DNA of 64,000 nt from Apostichopus japonicus (lineage: Eukaryota > Echinodermata > Holothuroidea > Aspidochirotida > Stichopodidae): the NCBI RefSeq assembly GCF_037975245.1, contig NC_092572.1:12496769-12560768 (forward strand), in the 5' to 3' direction. A program made the translations under genes and the position numbers. Of the stretch, positions 53,199 to 64,000 are shown one piece after another; within the stretch, counting starts at the first letter, position 1; every line of letters starts with the position of its first letter. The notes beneath the pieces were generated by a model that saw nothing but the letters and a program-made list of their open reading frames with translations, made no database searches and had not been told where the DNA came from.

Positions 53199-55029
53199 TG
53201 ATGTTAGCAAACATGTATGGGTGTTATCTTGAATTGATTTTCAAGTGGAATTTATTAGATGATTGGATTAACAAAGTTTATTTTAAGAACAAAGGATTTT
53301 TTTTTTAATATAACAATTGATAAACACGAAATGAAATTAGCTAGTTGTATGAATGACCATGCAACTGTACTATGCTTAAATTATATTGCGATTGCTTGTC
53401 GTGACTAAATGTCACAAATGTCTGGCATCAAGTAGAAATCCGTTTCTGTAGGGAAAAAAAGTCGACAAAATACATTTCCAATGAATTGAAAACAAAGCTT
53501 TTCCTTCACACCACATCTCAGAAAAATGATATTGCACTGCTTGCCAAGAACACTCACGTCATGAAATTCTGACGGCATTAATACAATACGAAAAACAGTT
53601 CGATATACTTGGGATATGAACTAAAAAGGTGTTCTAACTTAGCTATTTATCGTTAATTAGCAATAAGATCACCAAAATACATCAACATTTTATGATATGG
53701 AATTATTTGTTGCTGTTCATGTTACTCCATTTGTTAGTCAACATGAACTCGTTTCTCTTTTAGGAAAAGTGACAGAAAATATCTTCTACGATGTTATCAA
53801 AAAAGATTATTTTATTGTGTGGTTTAGATGTCAACCTGAACAAATTCAACGTTGGTGAATTTTGACTATTAAGGAACACTTCTGGCCTTTGAACGCATAT
53901 TGTTTTGAAACATGTTTAGAGTGTATTGTTAAATGTCAAATGTCAAAGGTAATGAATTAGGTGAGTTTAAAGCTCATTCACTTCTCAATTGATAGGTGTA
54001 TGATGATTGATGTGCCTCCAAAGTGATCACTTCATAATGGTCATATATCTCAATTTTGAGATGAGATCTGCTAGTCTGTGGATTGTCTATACTTGTTGTA
54101 ATCGTTACATGTGCTTAATTAGTAATTGATCTAAATGGTAAAGAAGCCTTTGGAGCAATCTTCTTGATCCTCATTTTGCCCATCATGAAATCACCAGAAA
54201 TATCATTAAATTATCAGTCTGCCTTATCAACGCGTGCAAGTAATGACAATAAGTCACAATGAAAATGTTCTGATTTAAATGCAGTAAACAATAAACTCCG
54301 ATTAACAAAGATTATACTAACTTGGTCAAAATCACAAAGGATATCGAAGTCATGTTGAAGCTAGTGGTATGAAATATTATTAAAAATAGCATTTAATATG
54401 ATAACTATCAGAGGAGTAATAACAATGAAGTATGTTTAACATGAACATTCGGAAAAGAAAGTCACAAAGCCATTTTCACGACTTGGATGGAATAGCCTAC
54501 ATTGGCTACTCTTCTTTGCGATATTCACATTAAACGACAGTAAAGGAGAAAAACAATTTTTTTCATCTTTCTGCAGTATGGTCGTCAAAAAATTATATAA
54601 AGAAGGTAGTAGGAAATGAAACTTTATCAGGACATTGTCGCACTCTGTAGGCGCGTGTTGTAGTATGGTTGTTAGGTGCCTGTTGACTATTGTAATATAA
54701 TGTAACATGAAATTAATTATAGCATTCCGTTGTAAGCAACCACTAACACAACAGTATAGGTTTCTGTACCAGATACGGACATAAATACCAGAGTGGGTGT
54801 ATATATATATTTGTCATCACCAGAGTATTTAATGAGGATATCTATGTTTACTGCACTAAAACCTACTAATAAACTCGTTGTTTGTCACAAAAGAATTGTA
54901 GCAAATATATATTTTAATTTGATAAGGGATGTTTAGACTATGACACTGATTTTATAGCACTACTTTTTATGTCTCACGAAACAGAGAGTTGTCTAGTTTT
55001 ACCGAATAATGCGTTAACGTTCATCGAGC
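53199..55029. other. 3' flank of the lectin gene; no gene recognised
   Basis: Probably the 3' UTR and intergenic DNA. AATAAA at 54290-54295 is a possible polyadenylation signal. Nothing else recognised. Confidence 0.45.
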
Positions 55030-56202
55030 ATGAATTATACAAGTACAAATATCGATGATGGAACGGATGATGGAACGGATTCGAAAAGTAATTTACTGTG
55101 ATGGACTCGAAGAAAAAACACACTAATGTATAATATGTTGATGTTATATGTTTATGGAACGGAATTCGAAAAGGAAAATACGTTCATGTACTCAGATTAA
55201 AAGCACTCGTGTAATAATGTTTGTATGTTAAACGTTTATTGAACGGAATTCGAAAAGTAATATACCTTAAAGTACTCAGACATTATACACTGATGTCATA
55301 ATGTTTGGATGTTATATAATTATTTACCTAGAAATGAAAATAAAAAATGCTTTGATGTTTTAAGATTCGTGAAATAATGTTTTAATGGTATATGTTTATA
55401 GAACGGAATTCAAAAAGGAAATTAATTTTGATGTACTCAGATTAAAACACGAATGTCATATAGTTTGGATGTTTTATGTTAATTTAACTGGAATGGAAAA
55501 GGTAAGTGCTTTGATGTATTATTATAAAAACATGAGTGTAATAATGGTTGGATGTTATACGTTTATGGAACGTATTTTAAAAAAATAATTTACTTTAAAG
55601 TACTGAGACATAAAACACTGATGTCATTTAGTTTGGATGTTACATGTGTATTTAACTGAAATGGAAAAGGAAAGTGCGTTGATGCATTAAGATTAAAAAC
55701 ATTCGTGAAATAATGTGTTAATGGCATATGTTTATATAACGAAATTCGAAAAGGAAATTAATTTTGATGTAATTAGATTAAACCGCTAATGTTATAATGT
55801 TTGGATGTTATATATTTATGTAACTGGAATGGAAAAGGAAAGTGCTTTGATGTATTACGATTGAAAACATTAGTGTAATAATGTTTCGATGGTATATGTT
55901 TATAGAACGGAATTCGAAAAGGAAATTAATTTTGATGTACTCAGACTAAAAACACTAATGTTATATAGTTAGGATGTTATACGTTTATTTAACTGAAATT
56001 TTTAAAGGAAGTGCTTGGATGTTTTAACAATAAATACGCTCGTGTAATAATGTTTTGATGTTATATGTATAAGGAACGGAATTAAAGAAAAAGGCAGTAT
56101 TTTGATGAACTTGGATTAAAAACTCTTATGTAATACTGTTTGTATGTTATATGTTCAGCGGCGGATCCAATGGGTGGTTCAGAGGGGCCGGACCCCCTTT
56201 TT

Positions 56203-57466
56203 AGGAGTAAAAATACTTATACCCTAAACTGCTGACGTTTGTAGGAAGGTGCACCATCCATCAGTGATCAGAGGTTTATTCCTGAAGTTGGGTGGTAGCC
56301 TGTTAGATATATTAAAATATGCATTCGTTACATACAGTACGTCTTTCTTTCTTACTTTGCATCACATATATTCGTTCATTCATTTGCTTGGTGAACAAAA
56401 AAATAAACAAAAAAATGTAAGAACAACATTTTAAATCATCTTAACAATAATAATAATAATAACAATACACAATAAAAATCAAATCATTTCAAATGTGTTC
56501 TGTTTTTTTATCCAAAATAGACACTTCAACCTCAATTACAAACTTGAATTTACGTAAAAATGATATGTCACCGGGAGGAACCCCTTTATGTTTACAAATA
56601 AATATAAAATGTTTGGCATAGAAAATTCTCCTTCTTTTGTTACCCCAAAATTCACAGTGAATAACTCCATCTCACGGGTCTCTCTTAAACCTTTACCACA
56701 AATGTTTTAATAGAATTTGTTAACCAACAACAGTTCCAAACTAAATGTTCAAATGTTTTGTATTCCAAACCACAAAAAGAACAAAGAGGAGTATCTTTAA
56801 TACGAAACAAAAATTCATTCGTTCCAATAATTCTCTGCGAATAACAAAACTAAATATACTGAATTTTAGCCTCCCGCACTACAATGAAAAGAAGAGGGGA
56901 AAAAATAAAACTCCAACTAAAATTTCTACAAGAAAACTTTTCTTCCCATTTTGTTTTGATGAAATTAGAAACAACATACATTTTTTAAGAGACTGGTCTA
57001 TACACAAAAATGTTTGCACTCTGTGTTAGAGAACATGTTAATAGACAACGCTCATGAAAATTTAAACCTTCTTTTTTCCCTAAATTTACCCTCCAACTAA
57101 CATGAATCGCTGAAATTATACCAATTATGTCTGAATTACCAGGACATTAATTATATTTATTCATTAATAAAACCTCGATATACGAGAATATGGCCATTCC
57201 GCCTAAAAAAGTCACCAATGTAACACGCATTATTTTGCTTTAAAGCATCGAAGTAAATAATACAGTTATCAATTCTAATTAAACTATTATTTAATACACA
57301 TTGATTAACATAATCCCATTCAGGAATGGAAAAATTAAACTCTGCCCAGGCATCACAAATTAAAATAGTACACATATTGCTAAAAGGGTAGGGTGACACA
57401 TCCTTCATGAAACCTCTCCCATTCGGCACTTCCAGCCTCATTCCTGCCTTCGGTGCGGTACTCATT
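56203..57466 (-). mobile_element. 5'-truncated non-LTR retrotransposon (LINE) fragment with TSD
   Basis: The minus strand, with several stops and frameshifts, encodes a LINE ORF2 C-terminal region: MRLEVPNGRGFMKD, FNFSIPEWDYVNQCVLNNSL, IRIDNCIIYFDALKQ, ISAIHVSWRVNLGKKEGLNF and so on. This is the post-RT region of L1/Tx1-like elements. The 13-mer ggacccccttttt occurs at both borders (56190-56202 and 57467-57479), a plausible target duplication. Interior TTATTATTATT lies near 56443-56461. The flanking cagcggcggatcca at 56156 looks like the tip of a DNA element into which the LINE inserted. Dead copy. Confidence 0.65.
57157..57465 (-). pseudogene. LINE ORF2 C-terminal remnant
   Basis: The longest open stretch (102 codons) of the LINE fragment, from the EVPNGRGFMKD motif to NGHILVYRGFINE. 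Beyond it the homologous reading continues as YN, a stop, then ISAIHVSWRVNLGKKEGLNF. The RT catalytic domain is missing by 5' truncation. Confidence 0.6.
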
Positions 57467-57665
57467 GGACCCCCTTTTTTTTGAAAACTCGGATCGTACT
57501 TGGTTTAGAAACTCTCGTTTAATAGTGCTTTGGTGTTATATGTTTATGGAATGGAGTTCAATAAAAAAAAATATTTTGACGTTACATATTTAGGGAACGG
57601 AATTCAAAAAGGTAAACCCTACGATGATGTCAGATGAGACCATTCGTGTAATAATGATAGTGTTA

Positions 57666-59264
57666 TGTTGGGGTGCTCCGGCTCAATTATTTCAGGGCTC
57701 AATTATTAAATAGGTAGAACATCAGATAAAGAGAAACTCCAGACATAGATATTATTGTAGAATATAAAGTTTATTTCTTCGGAGACAATTTTGTTGCTGG
57801 AGTGCATATGCAGAATAGTGTATCTGAACTGCACTTTCTTAAGTCTGAAATGCTAGTCCTTTCATTCTAAAAATACTACGGTGTTTAAGTCATTAAAAAT
57901 TCCGAGAAGAGGCGATAACCTCTTTGTGACATAGGCTGAAATATTTACTTCTAATAACTAAGTCTCATAGAAAAGGGCTATGACTAACCACATTTTTAAC
58001 ACATGAGATGCAACAGGTTGTCATATGTGGGCAGGCATGAGGATTTCATGGAATTAGGACAAAGGGGGCTTGTATGACTATAATGTGGGTGAGGAATGAA
58101 TAAGTTCAGGAACAGGAAGCAAGTTGTTACTCTTAATACAAAGAGGCATGAAAGCACACGCTTAAAGTGATACAATGATGATAATACTTCATACTACATT
58201 ACAATAGGATATGATATGTTTATGGAGTAGAATAAGCATGTCAAATAAACAATGATTTAGTACATGCACTGAATATTATGAAATGGAATAAAAAGAAGGT
58301 ATAACATCAAAGCATAATCGGACTGAAGACACAGTGCCTCAGTTATGTATATGTTTATGAAATGAATTGGAATTAAGCACAAACTTGTCTTGAACATATT
58401 CATATTTACGACGATATAGTATCAGTGTTTACATTTTATAAGTAATATTCAACTGACAATTAAGGTTTAAGAAGGTTTTGTGTTAATGTGTTATCATGTG
58501 TTTCCTATGTCGAATGAAATTAAGAGCAATATTTAATTGTTTTATAGCATATGTATCAATAATAGTGATTGAACGTCCTATTTAACACAACTTTCCAAAT
58601 AAGTATGTTCAAATTAAATGCTGTCTTGTATAATAGCTTCTAATGTTGTATGTTAATGGAATGGAATAGAATGAAAAACATTAATTCAGTAGAGAAATAA
58701 TATGAAGATGCGGTCACATTTATAATATGTTATATGTTTCGGTCTCCTGCGCCAAATGGTTAGTTGGAATATAAAGTATAATGAAAGAATGAATACAGCA
58801 TTAAACATAGCTTGCTCAGTGTTTTGTTTACAACAGATTTATTGAACATAATGAAGAAATATATTAACTCTTGAGTACATGCTACCGCTCCGTCTCATGT
58901 TTATGTCTCGGTATAGTATACAGTTACCGCAAAGAATGAAAAAAAAAACAACCATTGTACATATACTTCATACTTAAGACGGTCTTTCGTTTGTATACTA
59001 CTGTGGTAAGTATTACAAATTTGAAAGACTTACAACTAGAAAGATGTTCAGAAATGAAGACGATCCAAGGCTTTGTATTTATGTAGTCAATGATGTCGCT
59101 GTGTCGTTTTAAACATAAACACAAAATTAAAATTAAATCTAGTTATTTTTATGCTAACATCAATCAATCTTCCCCAGTTTCAACAAACTTTATATTAACT
59201 TGAAATCCTTCATACTTCATTTAATGATTGGTTCTTGGCGTTCATAACTACTAGTTTTGCCCCT
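57666..59264. other. No gene recognised; faint satellite-like traces
   Basis: Scattered phrases like atatgtttatggagtagaat (about 58209 and 58736) recall the 84-bp satellite but without regular period. No exon supported. Confidence 0.4.
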
Positions 59265-59895
59265 ACCAAAAGGGTTACTTCGCTGCGCAGTCGCTGCGAC
59301 TTCGCTGCGAAGGAATTCCTTCGCTACAAGACTTCGCAGTACTTCACTTTTACTGTGACTTTGCCGTAACTTCGCGACAGCAGAAATATTACTTCGCCGC
59401 AGGGTTTTGCTCCTGCGACTAGTCACAGCAACATCGCAGCAAAGGAATATGACTTCGCAGGAGGCCCATCTTGTTGTAACTGGTCGCAGCTACTTCGCGG
59501 CAAGGAAAGTTACTTCGCAGGAAAGGCCTTCTTGTTGCAACCAGTCGCAGCTACTTCGCGGCAAGGAAAGTTACTTCGCAGGAAAGGCCTTCTTGTTGCA
59601 ACCAGTCGCAGCTACTTCGCGGCAAGGAAAGTTACTTCGCAGGAAAGGCCTTCTTGTTGCAACCAGTCGCAGCTACTTTGCGGCAAGGAAAATTACTTCG
59701 CAGGAAAGGCCCTCTTGTTGCAACCAGTCGCAGCTACTTCGCGGCAAGGAAAGTTACTTCGCAGGAAAGGCCTTCTTGTTGCAACCAGTCGCAGCTACTT
59801 CGCGGCAAGGAAAGTTACTTTGCAGGACAGGCCTTCTTGTTGCAACCAGTCGCAGATACTTTACGTCAAGAAATAATCACTTTACAGAAAGGTAC
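59265..59895. repeat. 61-bp tandem array with degenerate flanks
   Basis: From about 59408 to 59895 the unit gcaaccagtcgcagctactt, cgcggcaaggaaagttactt, cgcaggaaaggccttcttgt (61 bases) repeats about 7.5 times; the central units are nearly identical. 59265-59405 holds more diverged, partly inverted pieces (gctgcgacttcgctgcgaag). Because 61 = 3x20+1, the three frames show the same peptide shifted, so the open frames are repeat artefacts. Confidence 0.93.
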
Positions 59896-60052
59896 CATTC
59901 CTGCAACTAGTTGTGGGAACTCAAGTTATTACTGCATGATCATGATTCATGGGCAGGTTTCCCTTCTGCAATTAGCTGTATTTACTACACAGTGAGAAAG
60001 CTTTCATAGTGCAGCATAATGAAGCTCATACACTGAAAACTTAAATTGGTTC

Positions 60053-60425
60053 ACCGACTAACATAACGTTAGTCCATCTGGTGCCTCTCCCGACTAACAT
60101 AGCCTTAGTCACTTGCTATACCGACTAATTTATTCCTTAGTCAGTTGGATTTCTTAGTAGGTCATCTTAGTCCGTCAGCTTAGTCGATCAACAATTTCTT
60201 AGTCGGTAAATGTATATTAGTCAGTTACATTAATTGGTGACATTAGTCGGTCTTTACCGACTAATTTATATGAGCCACCGACTAGTTTATAGCAGGTTTT
60301 ACATTAGTCAGGATGGTGCCTCTCCCGACTAACCTTCCTTAGTCGGTATCGACTGACTAGTTGCACTGACTAGAATCACTGAAAGAATTATACCCGACTA
60401 GTTTCACTGACTAGCATCACTGAAA
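60053..60425. repeat. Array of short gactaa/ttagtc hairpins
   Basis: gactaa (or gactag) and its complement ttagtc recur many times at short spacing, for example gactaacataacgttagtc, gactaacatagccttagtc and gactaatttattccttagtc. Each forms a mini stem-loop, and gtgcctctcccgactaac occurs twice. No fixed period. Function unknown. Confidence 0.8.
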
Positions 60426-61044
60426 GAAAAGAGAGCAGAAGAAACACAAATAATGTGTACGTTGGCAGTATTTATTTCTGATAAAACTTCTGATGTCTAC
60501 AAAGGCTGACTTTCGACAGATAGAGAAGAAATCACTGTAAACAAAAATCTGAAAATATGATTTTATTCCAACAAAGTTAAGACAAGTTCATGGATCAAAC
60601 ATGAATCGCAAAAGTATAGCACTGCACAATAATGCAAAGTTGAATCTTGGGCAAGGGTTCCTCATGACTTTCGTTTTAAAGTGGTACCCCAAATCGACAC
60701 CAGTTAAGTCTTCACGAACAAAGAGTGTTTCTCTTAACTACAAATGGCCTCCCACTTGTCTTCAGGAAGCCAAAATCTGCACCATTATTGACCTGTGAAC
60801 AGAAAATATGATATACGTGTAAGCGCAGATACAGATATAGCACATGATAACTCACATTATCATAAACATACATTTACATTAAAATTTTATAACATATTGG
60901 GAGGTATACATTTAAATCTAGGTCCCTCAAATTATAAGCCAGGAATAGCAGCTTTACCAAATAATTATTAGCTTTGAACAGCATAACACCAAGTTATTTT
61001 TCAAAGCTTAATAATTATGTTAATCATGTTAATAATGATCCCAA
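60426..61044. other. No gene recognised with confidence
   Basis: An open frame of 65 codons on plus (60601-60798) and a minus reading with FWLPEDKWEAICS were seen, but neither has convincing splice sites or family. Confidence 0.35.
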
Positions 61045-62576
61045 TAGACCGGGAGCCCAGCGGGTTTGGTTAGCTGGGAAGGTAACCAATTGCCTTGTAC
61101 ATCACAATGTTCACAGTGCATTCCTGTATATGAAACCAGACGACTGGCAACCGACTGTGGTGAGTGTGGCTGGGAGAGCAATTTTAAAGTCACCTGATAG
61201 CTAACCTAGATCAGTTTTCATGGTAACACATCAAAGTAAGTACAATGTGTCAGGTATGGCCCCAAGAGCAACAAATGGCTATTGCCAGTAATTACTGGTG
61301 GTGGGGTACCCCTGCCAGTGATCTATAATTGACCCCTCAAGGACCTAGGTCAGCTCATGAGGTAACCACTTGAAACCTACTGGAAAATGTTGGTTAGGAC
61401 TTCAGATACAACTGATGGGCATTGCCAGTAATTTTTATTGGTGGGGTACCCCTGCCAGTAGACCCCCAAAATGCCCATCTCCCATTGACCTAGATGAGCT
61501 CATGATGTAACCAGTTGAAAACTACTGGAAAATTGTATCACTTCATATGTAAGGGATGGGCATTTCCAGTAATTTATATTGGGGGGGGGTACCCCTGCCA
61601 GTAGACCCCCAAAATGCCCATTCCCTCATTGACCTAGGTCAGCTCATGAGATAACCAGTTGAAAAATTACTGGAAATGATAGGTATCACTTCATATGTAA
61701 GGGATGGGCATTTCTAGTCATTTACATTGGTGGGGTAACCCTGCCAGTAGACCCCCAAAATGCCCATCCCCCATTGACCTAGATTAGCTCATGAGGTAAC
61801 CAGTTGAAAACTACTGTAAAATGATTGGCAGGACACTATATGTAAGGGATGGGCATTGCCAGTAATTTTATTGGTGGGGTACCCCTGCCAGTAGACCCCC
61901 AAAATGCCCCCCCCCCCTCATTGATCTAGGTCAGCTCATGATTTAACCAGTTGAAAACTACTGGAAAATGATTGACAGGATTCTATATGTAAGGGATGGG
62001 CGAACTCTGGCAGTGGTGGCCCACCAATATAAAATACTGGAAATGCCCATCCTTACATATGAAGTGATACCTATCATTTTCCTGTAGGTTTCAACTGGTC
62101 AAATCATGAGCTCACCTAGGTCAATGAGGGGATGGGCATATTGGGGGTCCACTGGCAGGGGTACCCCACCAATAAAAATTACTGGCAATGCCCATCCCTT
62201 TTATCTGAAGTCCTAACCAACATTTTCCAGTAGGTTTCAAGTGGTTACCTCATGAGCTGACCTAGGTCAGCCGTGAGGGGTCAATTGTTGATCACTGGCA
62301 GGGGTACCCCACCACCAATAATTACTGGCGATGGCCATTTGTTGCTCTTGGGGCCATACATGACACATTGTTCTTACTTTGATGTGGTTACCATGAAAGC
62401 TGATCTAGGTTAGCTATTACAGGGTAGGTGACTTTAAATTGCTCTCCCAGCCACATCCACCACAGTCGGTTTGCCAGTCGTCAGGTTTCATATACAGGAA
62501 TGCATTGTGAACATTGTGATGTACCAGGCAATTGGTTACCTTCCCAGCTAACCAAACCCTCTGGACTCCCGCTCTA
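61045..62576. mobile_element. Fold-back element with internal 143-bp tandem repeats
   Basis: Left arm from tagaccgggagcccagcggg and right arm ending ctggactcccgctcta are inverted copies over more than 450 bases (including tttggttagctgggaaggta and caccaccaataattactggc). Between them about five units of about 143 bases, marked by ggggtacccctgccagt (near 61304, 61445, 61588, 61730, 61876), run head to tail and then invert near 62005. The two arms read the same peptide (VWLAGKVTNCLVHHNVH, then FLYMKPDDWQ), but nothing supports a gene. Confidence 0.85.
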
Positions 62577-62726
62577 CAGATCAGTGAAAATTTGACCAAA
62601 CTTATGAAGCTTGCACGTAAATGATATACTAGACTGTTTTTTTTTTAAAACAGGTTATGAAAAGTATCTTTAATATCATTAAACAGTTGGGTACAATAAT
62701 TAAACTCACTCTTCCATCTTTTTTCT

Positions 62727-62921
62727 CTATGGTACTTGTTCCTTTGCTTTTTGGACTCTTGGATAAACTCTTTTGTTCTGCGAAGGGTACCAATATATCA
62801 TCTTAAAACATGTCTTTAAGCCATATATAACACAGTTCTCCTCTTCTGTTGTTGCCTCCACACTGGTGTCGTACATCACAGGAAACCTCACCCTTGACTT
62901 AGATATTTGGCTTTTCAATTC
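62727..62921 (-). CDS. Candidate terminal exon of an unknown gene
   Basis: On the minus strand a strong acceptor (T-tract then CCAGCAG) precedes 65 codons in the frame QELKSQISKSRVRFPVMYDT, then SVEATTEEENCVIYGLKTCF and PSQNKRVYPRVQKAKEQVP, ending TAG. ATTAAA lies about 55 bases past the stop (62669-62674). The composition looks protein-like rather than random. No upstream exon was found up to the window end, and the family is not recognised. It could instead belong to an old mobile element beside the fold-back. Confidence 0.35.
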   Translation of the reverse strand, partial: ELKSQISKSRVRFPVMYDTSVEATTEEENCVIYGLKTCFKMIYWYPSQNKRVYPRVQKAKEQVP

Positions 62922-64000
62922 CTGCTGGAAAAAAAAAACAGCAAAGTATTCATCATTTGAAAAAGAACAAAAAAAAGTTGTCACCACAAAGTTATGTGAG
63001 ATTTGCTTCCACTATAGTCTCAAAAAACAATCCCAAAGTTTGAAGCAGACTGTATAAAGCTGAAAATTTGAACGAGAGTGTCATCACCATTGCAACCAGA
63101 ATCAAATGCCCAGAATACAGAGATAATAAAACATGGGCTAAATCTTTGTTTGTTTTTATGATCTTTAATAATATAAAATTTTAGAAACAGAAATGCACTG
63201 AGCCAACTTATTTATAGGCATAATCGTTTTTAGTTGCTATTTTGCTTGCTCACATAACAAGCCTGTTTAGACCTAGGCTAGAGGAGAATCAGTACTTTGT
63301 TACACTAAGTTTGTCTTTCGGTCGTTTTGATTTAGTCTTACTAGTAGTACTAAAGTATATAATGGACCGGCGAAGACTAGAGAATACCCAGAGTTTTAGG
63401 AACTGCGTTAAACTGTATGATCTGATCAATTATTTACGTCAATGAGTTTCATTCAATCTAGGATCAAAAAGAGAAAACTAATTAATCTTAACCTTTAAAC
63501 TTTGCTACTAAACAGATATGCTTGAATTACAAATAAATGTCAAAAAACATCATAATCTACGAATCGATGCATATACATAAACAGAATAATTTGAATTCGC
63601 GCAAGTGAACCCTGCACTACATTGGACAGAAGAAAAAAAACGTGCAATTAGACCAAACTAAACATACTAAATTTTCCGTTACTTCTACATAAAATATCAA
63701 TACAAATACAACAACTTACTCTTTTGGCAGTATACTAAAAGCACATGTTATAATAACTTCAGACTATCAAGCTTTCCTGAGAAAAAACGGTTAATACTTC
63801 TTACAGTAAACAAGTCGACCGTGAAGGAATGTCGCAATTGTTTCCTGGGTGTGACCGGAAATTAAATACTAAAAAATGATAAACTATTGAGACTTATAGT
63901 TCCAGCATTTGTTTGGGAATAAATTAGAAGATTATGTGCCACTGTTCAATCTAGCCCAATACACACATAACACATTGTTAATTGGTGTTTAGAATGCACA
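62922..64000. other. No gene recognised to the window end
   Basis: AT-rich. A 67-codon plus frame at 63242-63445 lacks splice or family support. If the minus-strand exon at 62727-62921 is real, its upstream exons should lie here or beyond. Confidence 0.4.

Larger units (their letters stand above)
55030..57665. repeat. 84-bp satellite array interrupted by a LINE insertion
   Basis: About 13 units with period 84 (for example gaacggaattcgaaaag at 55157 and 55241) run from about 55030 to 56155. Two more units follow at about 57492-57665 after a 1.3-kb insertion. The unit matches that at 33895-34280, 21 kb away. The units are moderately diverged and contain a conserved EcoRI site (gaattc). Confidence 0.9.

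Noticed and set aside
59407-59995. Repetitive 113- to 167-residue frames
   Set aside because: Product of the 61-bp tandem array read in shifting frames; no gene context.
61045-62600. Conserved peptide FLYMKPDDWQ in both arms as a gene
   Set aside because: Both occurrences lie in the arms of one fold-back element, so the conservation is explained by arm copying.

Overview
This is a eukaryotic nuclear window: AT-rich, intron-bearing and gene-poor, with many microsatellites, satellites and DNA transposons. The multi-exon secreted lectin gene (a sea-urchin-egg-lectin type domain plus C-type-lectin-like segments) and the mix of hAT, Ty3/gypsy and non-LTR remnants suggest a marine invertebrate. 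An echinoderm is my best guess, perhaps a holothurian, but that is inference from domain content. I saw no bacterial genes, operons, CRISPR arrays or tRNA/rRNA genes, although tRNAs were only scanned by eye.

Layout. 0-10 kb: a short hAT MITE with 8-bp target duplications, a 22-bp minisatellite, a U2-snRNA-derived SINE with target duplications, and one minus-strand signal-peptide exon. 10-14 kb: a degenerate minus-strand Ty3/gypsy element (gag, protease, RT/RNase H pieces) and the 5' half of a BED-finger hAT transposon. 14-25 kb: microsatellites, MITE families and a 1.9-kb non-autonomous element. 25.6-28 kb: a hAT element with perfect 8-bp target duplications and an open, 5'-incomplete transposase frame. 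28-34 kb: a regulatory-looking motif cluster, a second U2-SINE, a 1.8-kb satellite with a 333-bp higher-order period, a hairpin MITE, and an 84-bp satellite.

37.0-53.2 kb holds the main gene on the plus strand. I join ten exons with compatible phases into a predicted 408-residue secreted protein: signal peptide; a new Cys-containing module and an acidic Ser/Thr linker (both duplicated); the N-terminal half of a C-type lectin domain; a complete galactose-binding SUEL domain; and a last exon resembling the C-terminal end of a C-type lectin domain. The exon pair carrying the module and linker was copied very recently as a segment of about 1.6 kb. One copy is flanked by 16-bp direct repeats. The introns carry huge AT and GATG microsatellites, hairpins and a 2.2-kb transposon with 8-bp target duplications.

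53-64 kb: a second, larger 84-bp satellite array interrupted by a 5'-truncated LINE, a 61-bp tandem array, an array of short gactaa/ttagtc hairpins, a 1.5-kb fold-back element with internal 143-bp tandem repeats, and a possible terminal exon of an unknown minus-strand gene. Most short open frames in the window are chance frames in repeats and are not annotated.
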